From NCBI GenBank assembly GCA_018266615.1, contig JAFEAB010000105.1, positions 1 through 43,245 on the forward strand: a stretch of DNA of 43,245 nucleotides, written 5' to 3'. Positions 36,361-43,245 of this stretch are shown piece by piece; within the stretch, counting starts at the first letter, position 1, and each line of letters begins with the position of its first letter. The DNA comes from Bacteroidota bacterium. GTDB taxonomy: Bacteria; Bacteroidota; Bacteroidia; Chitinophagales; Chitinophagaceae. The translations under genes and the position numbers were made by a program. Below the pieces are notes generated by a model that searched no databases, was not told the DNA's origin, and saw nothing but the letters and a program-made list of their open reading frames with translations.

Positions 36361-37254
36361 ATGAAATTGATTAATAAATTAGTTTTTGCTGCAAGCCTTT
36401 TAGCCGGTATGTCGCTTGTGAGTTGCGATAAAACGAAAGTTTATCCAACCACCGAAGCTCCCGCTCTTGCGCATTTCTTAAAAACCTCCACCATTCAGTA
36501 TGCCGTGCGCGGTGCTGGTCCTATTGCTCCCATCACGATTGGTGTGGGTACATCGGATGTAACCAATGCAGATCGTACTGTTACCATCTCTGTAACTTCA
36601 CCTACTGGTGCTGCTGCAGGTACGCAGTATAACCTGAGTTCTAATACTGTAACTATTGCTGCAGGTACAGCTACCGCCGATTTTCAGTTGCAGGGGTTAT
36701 TAACCGGATATCCTGCCGGTAGGTTGGATACCCTTTTCTTAACTGTTACTGAGCCTTCCGTTAAACCGGCTGCATTTTTAAGCAAGATTACCGTGGTAAT
36801 GGGAGATATTTGTTCTGAAGGCGATGCATTCAACCTGAATGATTTCCTGGGCGATTATGCTAATACGAACGAAACCCTGGGTACCTCTGCCTACGGCCCT
36901 TATACTACCAGCATCACTGCCGTTACCCCGTTAACTGCAACCACTGGTACCATTAGCGTGGCTAACATTTTTGATGACGGCTGGCAGGATGCTATTGATT
37001 TTACCCTCGATTGGACAGATCCTAATAATAAAGTGGCAACCTGCGTACAAAACTCAGCTATAGCTGGTAGCGATGCAGGTACCCTGAATTCTGCTTACTC
37101 AGGTATGCTTATGGCGATCCGGCAGGCAAATGGATACCCCGGAACCTTCTCTTCCTGCGATCAAACCTTTACGTTGAAAACACAGCTTGGTGTTTCCGGT
37201 TTGGGCTGGTTTGGTATTCCTGCAAATCTTTATACAATCAACCTGGCGAGATAA
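36361..37254 (+). CDS. SusE-like position surface lipoprotein, DUF family uncertain
   Basis: The 297-residue protein has a lipoprotein signal (MKLINKLVFAASLLAGMSLVSC, C22). The rest is beta-rich, with VTNADRTVTISVTSPTGAAAG and TVTIAAGTATADFQLQGL resembling the DUF1735/DUF4843-type Ig-like domain. The C-terminal half is less clear. Its place directly behind SusD (30 bp) and ahead of a strong terminator matches the SusE/SusF position, so it is probably an accessory ligand-binding lipoprotein on the cell surface. The fold assignment is a guess from sequence style. Confidence 0.75.
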   Translation: MKLINKLVFAASLLAGMSLVSCDKTKVYPTTEAPALAHFLKTSTIQYAVRGAGPIAPITIGVGTSDVTNADRTVTISVTSPTGAAAGTQYNLSSNTVTIAAGTATADFQLQGLLTGYPAGRLDTLFLTVTEPSVKPAAFLSKITVVMGDICSEGDAFNLNDFLGDYANTNETLGTSAYGPYTTSITAVTPLTATTGTISVANIFDDGWQDAIDFTLDWTDPNNKVATCVQNSAIAGSDAGTLNSAYSGMLMAIRQANGYPGTFSSCDQTFTLKTQLGVSGLGWFGIPANLYTINLAR

Positions 37255-37274
37255 TCGCTGCTTGTATATAATTT

Positions 37275-37305
37275 AAAGAGAGCCAAACCGGCTCTCTTTT
37301 TTTTT
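37275..37305 (+). terminator. Intrinsic terminator of the SusCD operon
   Basis: A 10-bp perfect stem AAAGAGAGCC / GGCTCTCTTT with a 5-nt loop is followed by a T-run. It lies 21 bp after the lipoprotein stop codon. Confidence 0.9.
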
Positions 37306-37352
37306 GAGATGCTGAAAGGAAATGAATGAGACTATATTCTCCTAGTATTTAC

Positions 37353-37985
37353 CTATTCGGCATTTAGGAGTTCTTGAAATTTGTCAATAAACAAACCTAC
37401 CTGGTAACCGTCCATCAGTCCGTGGTGTACATGAATGGATACGGGCATTTCTTTTTTTTCGCTTGCCCTGTTTTCGGTCATCCTGCCAAATGAAATTTTT
37501 GGGCAGCTATCGGGGTGCGAAAAACTTCTTGCGTGCGAAATGCTTGTAAAGTCAAGCCAGGGAATGGCAGAAAAATGAATAACATTTTCTCCTGATACAG
37601 CAGGTAGTAAACTGTTGGTGTTTTTTACCTTTTCAATTTCTGCTAAAGCTTTTTCATAAAATTGATTTTCATCTTCAAAATAGTCCATATAGGCAAAGCC
37701 AAATGTGCCATCTGGCCGGTTAATGGTTGGGGAAGCATTTACAGTTGGAAATTCATAAGGCTTGTTTTCAATTATTCTGTATCTGAAATTTTCAACTTCA
37801 TTAGCTGTTTTCAAGGCGCTGTATAGATAGTACAGAAAAAAGGAAATACCCTTTTCTTTTGCTTTCTTGTAGGCAGTAGTACAATCCACCTTTACGGTTA
37901 CACCAAAAAAGGGTTCTTCAAACGTTGAGAAAAAAAGAAAATGTTCTTTTCTGTTCCAATTGTCAAGGTCTATTAATTTCTTCAT
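37353..37985 (-). CDS. Chloramphenicol acetyltransferase family protein (type A fold)
   Basis: The 210-residue protein has normal CAT length. The catalytic motif HVHHGLMDGYQVG places H188 and D192 with the same spacing as H195 and D199 of the classic enzyme. Other family blocks: NWNRKEHFLFFSTFEEPFFGVTVKVD at the N-terminus, and HFSAIPWLDFTSISHAR. Trimeric CAT enzymes transfer acetyl from acetyl-CoA to chloramphenicol, but many chromosomal Bacteroidota members have not been shown to confer resistance. It ends 2 bp after the HAD gene, so they are co-transcribed. Base composition is visibly more AT-rich than that of neighbours. Confidence 0.88.
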   Translation of the reverse strand: MKKLIDLDNWNRKEHFLFFSTFEEPFFGVTVKVDCTTAYKKAKEKGISFFLYYLYSALKTANEVENFRYRIIENKPYEFPTVNASPTINRPDGTFGFAYMDYFEDENQFYEKALAEIEKVKNTNSLLPAVSGENVIHFSAIPWLDFTSISHARSFSHPDSCPKISFGRMTENRASEKKEMPVSIHVHHGLMDGYQVGLFIDKFQELLNAE

Positions 37986-37987
37986 TC

Positions 37988-38680
37988 CTATTTTAGGTAA
38001 TTCAGTATTTCGTTAATTGATTTAAGTTGAATAAAATTCTCGTGTTTCGAATGGTTCTCTTGTTGTTCGTGTGTCCATGTTACATAGTATGGAACGTGTG
38101 CTGCATTTCCACCTAATTCTAAAACGGGAATAATGTCGGATTTGAGGGAGTTGCCCAACATAAGAAGGTTTTCAGGTTTGCAATCCAAATGTTTGAATAG
38201 CTTTTGATAATCACTTGCTTTCTTCTCGCTCATAATTTCTATGTGATGAAAGTAGTGTTCCAGTCCTGAATTTTTCAACTTTCTTTCCTGGTCTAATAAA
38301 TCGCCCTTGGTTGCAACCACCAATTTGTAATTGCCATGCAGGGCTTCTAATGTTTCTTTAACCCCTTGCAGAAGTTCAATCGGCTTTTGAAGCAGGTCGT
38401 GCCCAATTTCAATTATTTTATCAATGACATTTAAGGAAACGGTTTTGTCAGAAATTCTGTTTGCTGTTTCAATCATGCACAACAAAAAGCCTTTAATTCC
38501 ATAACCGTAGAGATGTAAATTCTTCATTTCGGTTTTGAAAAGCTCTTGTGAAATGTTATGTTGCGGAAGATAATTTTCAAGCAATACGCAAAATTGTCTC
38601 TCGGCTTCCTGAAAATACGGCTCATTTACCCATAAGGTGTCGTCTGCGTCAAATGCTATGGTTGTTATAATATTGTTCAT
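37988..38680 (-). CDS. HAD-like hydrolase
   Basis: The 230-residue protein has the four HAD motifs: DADDTLW (nucleophile D at about residue 11), the VVATKGD threonine, lysine in EKKASDYQKLF, and LMLGNSLKSDI. The helical cap lies between motifs I and II. It is probably a phosphatase of small phosphorylated metabolites. It precedes the CAT-family gene with a 2-bp gap, and the pair forms an AT-rich unit. No specific substrate can be suggested. Confidence 0.85.
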   Translation of the reverse strand: MNNIITTIAFDADDTLWVNEPYFQEAERQFCVLLENYLPQHNISQELFKTEMKNLHLYGYGIKGFLLCMIETANRISDKTVSLNVIDKIIEIGHDLLQKPIELLQGVKETLEALHGNYKLVVATKGDLLDQERKLKNSGLEHYFHHIEIMSEKKASDYQKLFKHLDCKPENLLMLGNSLKSDIIPVLELGGNAAHVPYYVTWTHEQQENHSKHENFIQLKSINEILNYLK

Positions 38681-38893
38681 ATTGTCTGTTCAAATTCTGT
38701 ATGCTGTGGATTGGTTTTAGCCTGACCGATATTGGGATCATTTCCGAGTGAAAGGCTTATTATCTAAAACTGCAAAGTGTGCTCCTGTTGAAGGAGGAAA
38801 TAAAATATTTCCCTATTTCGTTCCTGTTGCCCAGCTTCCCTATTTTATTTCGGAAGCGGGGATGAAGGGTAAGATTTTGAAAAAAAACTTTTC

Positions 38894-40039
38894 TTACTTC
38901 AGCACTTCGGCCAGTTTATTATCTAAATCTGCTTCCCGTAATGAAGTGCCGATAATTTTCCCCTTGGGGTCGATGAGGATATTGTATGGAATTCCATCAA
39001 ACCCATATAAACCCACCACCAAAGAATTCCATCCTTTCAAATCGCTTACGTGTTGCCAGGTTAATCCATCCTGCATAATGGCTTTTTCCCAGGCGTCTTT
39101 TTTTTCATCGAGGGATACGCCAAACACGGTAAAATTTTTGTCTTTATACTTTTTATAGGCTGCCACCACGTTGGGATTTTCTTTGCGGCAGGGGCCGCAC
39201 CAGCTTGCCCAAAAATCAACCAATACATATTTTCCTCGGAGCGATTTCAGGGAAATGGGTTTGCCGGTGGGATCGGGCAATGTAAAATCGGGAGCTTCAG
39301 CACCAATACCCGGAATGCGTGCCGCTAATTCTTGTTTACGCTTGTCTTCTTCCAGCATTTGATTAAACTGCAACTGCATGGAGGCAATACCCTGGTGGTC
39401 GGGGAAGCGTTTGGAAAGCCCGGAAATTAAATTTGCCAGTTTTTGTTTATCTGCGCCCTGCAGGTAACCCATAGTAAATAGCGCCAGTACGGGACTTTTG
39501 GTGGTATCTGCAAAATGGGTAGCAAATTGTTCAAATTCGGTTTGTTTATCCCTTGCTTGTCTGGTCAATTGTTGTACAATGCTGTCGTTCGGAGAATTCG
39601 TTTTCAGAGAATCAATTTCCTGATCCAGTTTATGAAGGTAGGTTCCGGTTTGGTTTAACTCCATCAGGAATTTTTTCAGGCTTTGGTTGGCAGGGCTTGC
39701 AAAGTTGGGCCCGCTCAAACTGTTATCATCGGTATTAGCTGTAAAAACAAGCTTTGGTACATCATTTATAAATACATAGCCCTGGGGTTGTTTTTCGAGG
39801 CGGATACGAAACATTCCCTGTTCCGGGGCGATGCTCTCCAATTCAAATTTGCCATTTTTCATTTCGGCTGTATCTACCACTTCCGGATCTTTTTTACTGA
39901 AATAAAACTGATCGAGGTAAACCTTTTGATCGGGGGCATTTTTAATTTCGCCTATTACTTCAAATTTTCCGGCAGGTTCTTTTTGTTTACATGCCTGCAG
40001 GCCAACTATGACTAATACAAGGATTAAATATTTTTTCAT
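38894..40039 (-). CDS. TlpA-like thioredoxin-fold lipoprotein with DUF4369-like N-terminus
   Basis: The 381-residue protein has a lipoprotein signal with C17 (VGLQAC). An N-terminal DUF4369-like beta domain (about 25-115, KFEVIGEIKNAPDQKVYLDQ) is followed by a helical linker (about 120-240) and a C-terminal AhpC/TSA-Redoxin-type thioredoxin domain with the active site WCGPC in DFWASWCGPCRKENP and the cis-proline GIPYNILID. It is probably a thiol-disulfide oxidoreductase on the periplasmic side of a membrane. The start lies 1 bp from the gatB stop, so both genes are read together although their functions differ. Confidence 0.9.
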   Translation of the reverse strand: MKKYLILVLVIVGLQACKQKEPAGKFEVIGEIKNAPDQKVYLDQFYFSKKDPEVVDTAEMKNGKFELESIAPEQGMFRIRLEKQPQGYVFINDVPKLVFTANTDDNSLSGPNFASPANQSLKKFLMELNQTGTYLHKLDQEIDSLKTNSPNDSIVQQLTRQARDKQTEFEQFATHFADTTKSPVLALFTMGYLQGADKQKLANLISGLSKRFPDHQGIASMQLQFNQMLEEDKRKQELAARIPGIGAEAPDFTLPDPTGKPISLKSLRGKYVLVDFWASWCGPCRKENPNVVAAYKKYKDKNFTVFGVSLDEKKDAWEKAIMQDGLTWQHVSDLKGWNSLVVGLYGFDGIPYNILIDPKGKIIGTSLREADLDNKLAEVLK

Positions 40040-40040
40040 G

Positions 40041-41561
40041 CTATTTATTTAATTGTTCCAATAAAATTGAATTTGTGAGTTGCATATCTGCCTTTCCCTT
40101 ACTTAACTTTTTTACTTCCCCCGCAAACATACCTGCCAGACCCTTTTTTCCTTTTTTATATTCAGCCAGCTTTTCTGGAAATTTTTGTAAAACTTCGTCA
40201 ACCCATTTACGAATATCCGCTTCGTTGTTTGTTTGAAAAAGTTTCAAATCCGATGCAAGGGTAGTAGCCGAAGCCTGCGGTTGGGCAATCAGTTCCGGCA
40301 TTAATTTTCCCGAAGCGATGCTGAAACTTAATTTCCCTGATTCCACCAATAGAATAAGTTCTGTAAGGCGGATGGGGGTAAGTGGAAATTGTAAAATGCC
40401 GGTACCCTCCTGGTTGAGGTAGGCCTTTACAGGTCCCGAAATCCAATTTGCCGCTGCTTTGGGCGGGGTTCCGGCCGCTATCAGATTTTCAAAAAATGCC
40501 GCCATTTCCCTTTCCGATGTTAGGAAACTGGCATCATACAATGACAGGCCGAATTCATTTTGCATTCTTTGTGAAAGGGCTTCAGGGAGTTCGGGCATTT
40601 GTGCTTTTATTGCTGCAATCCATTCGTCTGAGATATGGAATAAAGGAAGATCGGGTTCAGGGAAGTAACGGTAATCTTCCGCCTCTTCTTTGCTGCGCAG
40701 TGAAAAAGTAGTCTGGTTGTCGGCATCAAAACTCCGGGTTTCCTGTACAATGCGTTTTCCTTCCTCCGTAAGTTTTACCAGCCGGTCGAATTCAATTTCA
40801 ATAGCCTTCTTTACATTCCGGATGCTATTCAGGTTTTTAACTTCCACTCTTTTCCCTAATAGAGTATCTCCTTTTTTACGAATGGAGATGTTGGCATCAC
40901 ATCGCATACTGCCTTCCTCCATATTTCCATCACAAACTCCCGTCCAACGTAAAATCTTCCTTAATTCTGTGAGAAACAAGAATGCATCTTCAGCACAATG
41001 TATGCAGGGTTCTGTAACGATTTCAAGTAGCGGAACGCCGGCCCGGTTTAAATCAATACAGGTAAACAGCGCGTCCTGGTCGTGAAGACTTTTTCCTGCA
41101 TCCTCCTCTATATGTATACGGTTTAGTATAACCTGTTTCCGCTCCTTCCCATTCATAATTCCAATACTTCCACCCAGGCATATGGGGGCGGTATGTTGGC
41201 TTACCTGGTATCCTTTGGGAAGATCCGGGTAGAAATAATTCTTTCGGGCGAAATAATTTCTTTTTACAATTTCGCAATCAAGGGCTAAACCCAGCTTGAT
41301 GGCGAGCCCAATAGCTGCTTCATTCATGGCGGGCAAGGTGCCCGGATGTGCCAGGCTGATGGCACTAACCTGGGTGTTGGGGACAGCTCCATAATCGGTA
41401 GGGTCGGCACAAAATAATTTTGTACGAGTTAAAAGCTGGGCGTGAACTTCGAGGCCAACTACCAGTTCGTAAATGGAGGATTCCTGCACGGCTGCAAAAT
41501 TAGGAATTAATGGGGGAGGCCACATGCCCAAAAAACCGGATTTAGCATTTTGTAATTCCAC
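40041..41561 (-). CDS. gatB: Aspartyl/glutamyl-tRNA amidotransferase subunit B
   Basis: The 506-residue protein contains the GatB core: YELVVGLEVHAQL, LAHPGTLPAMNEAA, ARKNYFYPDLPKGYQVSQ, HIEEDAGKS, DLNRAGVPLLEIVTEP, and GSMRCDANIS. The C-terminal YqeY-like tRNA-binding tail is present. With GatA and GatC it converts Glu-tRNA(Gln) and/or Asp-tRNA(Asn) to the amidated forms using glutamine and ATP. Neither partner is in the window. The first ATG gives about 25-30 extra residues before the conserved core; an internal ATG at 41525 (494 residues) is an equally possible start. Confidence 0.95.
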   Translation of the reverse strand: MELQNAKSGFLGMWPPPLIPNFAAVQESSIYELVVGLEVHAQLLTRTKLFCADPTDYGAVPNTQVSAISLAHPGTLPAMNEAAIGLAIKLGLALDCEIVKRNYFARKNYFYPDLPKGYQVSQHTAPICLGGSIGIMNGKERKQVILNRIHIEEDAGKSLHDQDALFTCIDLNRAGVPLLEIVTEPCIHCAEDAFLFLTELRKILRWTGVCDGNMEEGSMRCDANISIRKKGDTLLGKRVEVKNLNSIRNVKKAIEIEFDRLVKLTEEGKRIVQETRSFDADNQTTFSLRSKEEAEDYRYFPEPDLPLFHISDEWIAAIKAQMPELPEALSQRMQNEFGLSLYDASFLTSEREMAAFFENLIAAGTPPKAAANWISGPVKAYLNQEGTGILQFPLTPIRLTELILLVESGKLSFSIASGKLMPELIAQPQASATTLASDLKLFQTNNEADIRKWVDEVLQKFPEKLAEYKKGKKGLAGMFAGEVKKLSKGKADMQLTNSILLEQLNK

Positions 41562-41609
41562 CGGATTTTATTCCAAATCATCGCTTTCAGGGCTTTAATT
41601 TGATAAATG

Positions 41610-41640
41610 AAAAACCACCCCTCCGGGGAGAGATGGTTTC
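41610..41640 (-). terminator. Probable intrinsic terminator of the PDZ protein gene
   Basis: On the minus strand an outer stem AAACCA / TGGTTT encloses an inner CCCC / GGGG stem with a 5-nt bulge on one side, and ends in a short T-run. It lies 28 bp after the stop of the PDZ gene and before gatB. Confidence 0.5.
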
Positions 41641-41667
41641 CATTAAAATGCATCGTTATAAGGGAGG

Positions 41668-42780
41668 TTATAAATTTGCTGTTTTTAGTCTTTTAGGAAA
41701 TTTTATTTCAAAATTCATTTCTTTCCCGTTTCTGATTGCTTTAATCGGGTATGCCTTTTTATCGCGATTATCAGCCAACTCTTCGCGCATCTCGTCGGTA
41801 TTAGAAACCTTATCCTCGCCAATTTGTGTAATGATATCCCCTTTTTGGAGCCCGGCAAGCTGGGCAGCAGAGCTATCCTCTACCTCCAGAACTTTCACAC
41901 CCGATTCATCTTCCGTGTCCTGAATTTTTAGCCCCAGCTTTTTTCGAGGTCCTCTAAAATCAAAATTTCCATTAAACTGTAAACTGTCCGCTAAAAAATT
42001 AAAATCGCCGTTCCCCCGGAACTGGTTGTACCAGTCATTACCAAATCCATAATTGTCCTTCGGGTTCGAATAGGGAATAATCAATTTTTTAAAATTCCCG
42101 TTAGGACTGGAAAAGCCCCACACCTGTGATGATTCCCGTCTTTCGGAGAGGGTTGCCTTCGTCGATTTTTTCTTATCATTTCTCAGGAAAGATATTTTTA
42201 CGACCTCATTGGGTTTCTTTGATCGTATGGCTTTCGATAAATCATCCGGGGTAGCAATTTCTTCCGACCCTACTTTGGTAATGATATCTCCTTTTTGCAG
42301 GCCGGCCTTTTCTGCCGGGCTGTCTTTAGTAACCTCTTCAATTAGGGCTCCCTGTTTATCGGCACCGGTGGACACCCCCAGAAAGGTATATTTCTCATTC
42401 GTTCTTTTACTATCCCGAAAGTTGTTGAAATTTAGGGTTACCGGGTCATCGGGATTTTCCCAAAAAGTAATATTGTCTCCCTCTTTTACGATGATTTTTT
42501 TCTTATTAATGGTTACCCCGTCTTCATTAAATTCCATTAGGGGTTTCCCATTCACTATTACTTTATCTCCGGTGATCTGGATGTTTAGGTTTACATCCTT
42601 ATCCCCATTTCTCTTAATTATTATTTCCTCACTTTTTAAATTCCCGGGGGAAGGGGGTGATGGAGGTATGGGTGCAACCGGTGGTGGCGGCGGCGGTGGT
42701 GGTGAAACTTCCTGCGCACTTAACTGGAGGGATGTACTAAAAAGGAATGTAATTAATGTGAATGCCAATAACCTTTTCAT
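41668..42780 (-). CDS. Exported protein with two PDZ domains
   Basis: The 370-residue protein has a signal peptide (MKRLLAFTLITFLFSTSLQLSAQ), a proline-rich stretch (PPPPPPPP then PPSPPSPG, about 27-47), and two PDZ domains: about 130-210 (FLGVSTGADKQGALIEEV, SPAEKAGLQKGDIITKVG) and about 280-360 (KKLGLKIQDTEDESGVKVLEV, AAQLAGLQKGDIITQIGEDKV). No trypsin-like, carboxyl-terminal protease or other catalytic motif is visible, so it is a PDZ adaptor rather than a DegP-type protease. It is probably periplasmic. The repeated AGLQKGDIIT block shows that the PDZ domains are related to each other. Partner unknown. Confidence 0.85.
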   Translation of the reverse strand: MKRLLAFTLITFLFSTSLQLSAQEVSPPPPPPPPVAPIPPSPPSPGNLKSEEIIIKRNGDKDVNLNIQITGDKVIVNGKPLMEFNEDGVTINKKKIIVKEGDNITFWENPDDPVTLNFNNFRDSKRTNEKYTFLGVSTGADKQGALIEEVTKDSPAEKAGLQKGDIITKVGSEEIATPDDLSKAIRSKKPNEVVKISFLRNDKKKSTKATLSERRESSQVWGFSSPNGNFKKLIIPYSNPKDNYGFGNDWYNQFRGNGDFNFLADSLQFNGNFDFRGPRKKLGLKIQDTEDESGVKVLEVEDSSAAQLAGLQKGDIITQIGEDKVSNTDEMREELADNRDKKAYPIKAIRNGKEMNFEIKFPKRLKTANL

Positions 42781-42816
42781 ATCTGCCTGTTTTTATGTAC
42801 TAATAATTTCGTAGAT

Positions 42817-42824
42817 CAAAACTA
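42817..42824 (-). promoter_or_regulatory. -7 promoter element of the PDZ gene (TAGTTTTG)
   Basis: The minus strand reads TAGTTTTG, 36 bp before the start codon and within the 119-bp gap after alaS. This suggests a separate transcript. Confidence 0.45.
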
Positions 42825-42899
42825 AGGGATATTTTTAAAATACGAAATGTTTCGCAGATATTATTTTTCCTTTAACAGTTTACAGGGAAAAACAGGGTC

Positions 42900-43244
42900 T
42901 TACAGGAGTGCTTTAACGGCTGTAATTACCTCAGCAAATTGTGTGTGGTCTTGTCCACCGGCCGTAGCCAACACCGGCTGGCCTCCACCGCCACCTTTAA
43001 TGAGAGCGCTCACCTGATCTTTAATAATTTTTCCCGCATGGAGGTTCCTTGCCTTTACTACGGTTTCTGAAATACCAATGGCAACATGGGCTTTACCTCC
43101 AATATTGGCACAAAGTACCACTACATGATCGTGCAGGTTGTTTTTAAAATCGAAACATAGCTTTTTTAATGCATCGGCATGGGGAACTTCTACGGTGGCA
43201 CCGATGAAAGTAACATTATTAATGATTTCATCTTGTTGCATCAA
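42900..43244 (-). CDS. alaS: Alanine-tRNA ligase, C-terminal DHHA1 domain (5' partial)
   Basis: The frame is open to the window edge and gives 114 residues ending at 42900. KGGGGGQPVLATAGGQD with the glycine-rich loop, VVVLCANIGGKAHVAIGIS and the closing FAEVITAVKALL are the DHHA1 domain at the C-terminus of alanyl-tRNA synthetase. The catalytic and editing domains must lie beyond the right edge. A DHH-family phosphoesterase shares this domain, but GGGGGQPxLATAGG is the AlaRS form. Confidence 0.88.
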   Translation of the reverse strand: MMQQDEIINNVTFIGATVEVPHADALKKLCFDFKNNLHDHVVVLCANIGGKAHVAIGISETVVKARNLHAGKIIKDQVSALIKGGGGGQPVLATAGGQDHTQFAEVITAVKALL

Positions 43245-43245
43245 T

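Noticed and set aside
38748..39158. 136-codon plus-strand ORF
   Set aside because: Most of it is antisense to the thioredoxin domain of the TlpA-like gene, including the WCGPC codons. Only the first 45 codons lie in non-coding DNA, noted as possible debris.
42209..42814. 201-codon plus-strand ORF
   Set aside because: It is antisense to the PDZ protein; its glycine run is the complement of the polyproline stretch.

Overview
The window looks like a chromosomal segment of a Bacteroidota bacterium, most likely of the order Chitinophagales. The indicators are a SusC/SusD pair, two giant secreted proteins with type IX secretion (T9SS) C-terminal sorting domains, a deoxyhypusine-synthase-like protein, several lipoproteins, and repeated upstream matches to the Bacteroidota -7 promoter element TAnnTTTG. 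Shine-Dalgarno-like sites are weak or absent. No tRNA, rRNA, CRISPR array, insertion sequence or prophage gene was found. The family-level placement is an inference from gene content only.

Layout. 1-2532 (+): the tail of an unidentified gene, then a polyprenyl-phosphate-type GT2 glycosyltransferase and a multi-membrane GT-C-type transferase, ending in a bidirectional terminator. 2640-10390 (-): two paralogous right-handed beta-helix proteins resembling pectate lyase family 9. One carries 16 PKD-like repeats and a T9SS signal; the other is the bare beta-helix. 10621-16389 (+): a second giant T9SS protein with a dimethylformamidase-beta-like head, two DUF4082-like domains and a row of Ig-like repeats. 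16495-19428 (+): deoxyhypusine-synthase-like protein and an M1 metallopeptidase. 19417-25886 (-): M28 peptidase, rpiB, tatC and a three-enzyme fusion (GH18, NodB deacetylase, GT2 synthase). 26222-29329: prfA (-), an amidohydrolase (+) and recO (-). 29407-31752 (+): an RND/MMPL transporter. 31853-37254 (+): a SusC-SusD-lipoprotein operon. 37353-38680 (-): an AT-rich pair, a chloramphenicol-acetyltransferase-family protein and a HAD hydrolase, possibly acquired. 38894-43245 (-): a TlpA-like lipoprotein, gatB, a two-PDZ secreted protein and the C-terminal end of alaS.

How the parts relate. Housekeeping genes (rpiB, tatC, prfA, recO, gatB, alaS) are interspersed with surface and polysaccharide functions. 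The strongest candidate for an unusual system is the 1137-residue fusion at 22473-25886. It places a glycan synthase, a glycan deacetylase and a glycan hydrolase-like domain on one membrane-anchored chain, a combination that in PNAG-type export systems is split over separate proteins. The two beta-helix proteins and the 1922-residue T9SS protein form a contiguous surface/secreted block. The SusCD operon would handle uptake of an unknown ligand. No carbohydrate-active enzyme sits next to it, so the ligand cannot be read from context.
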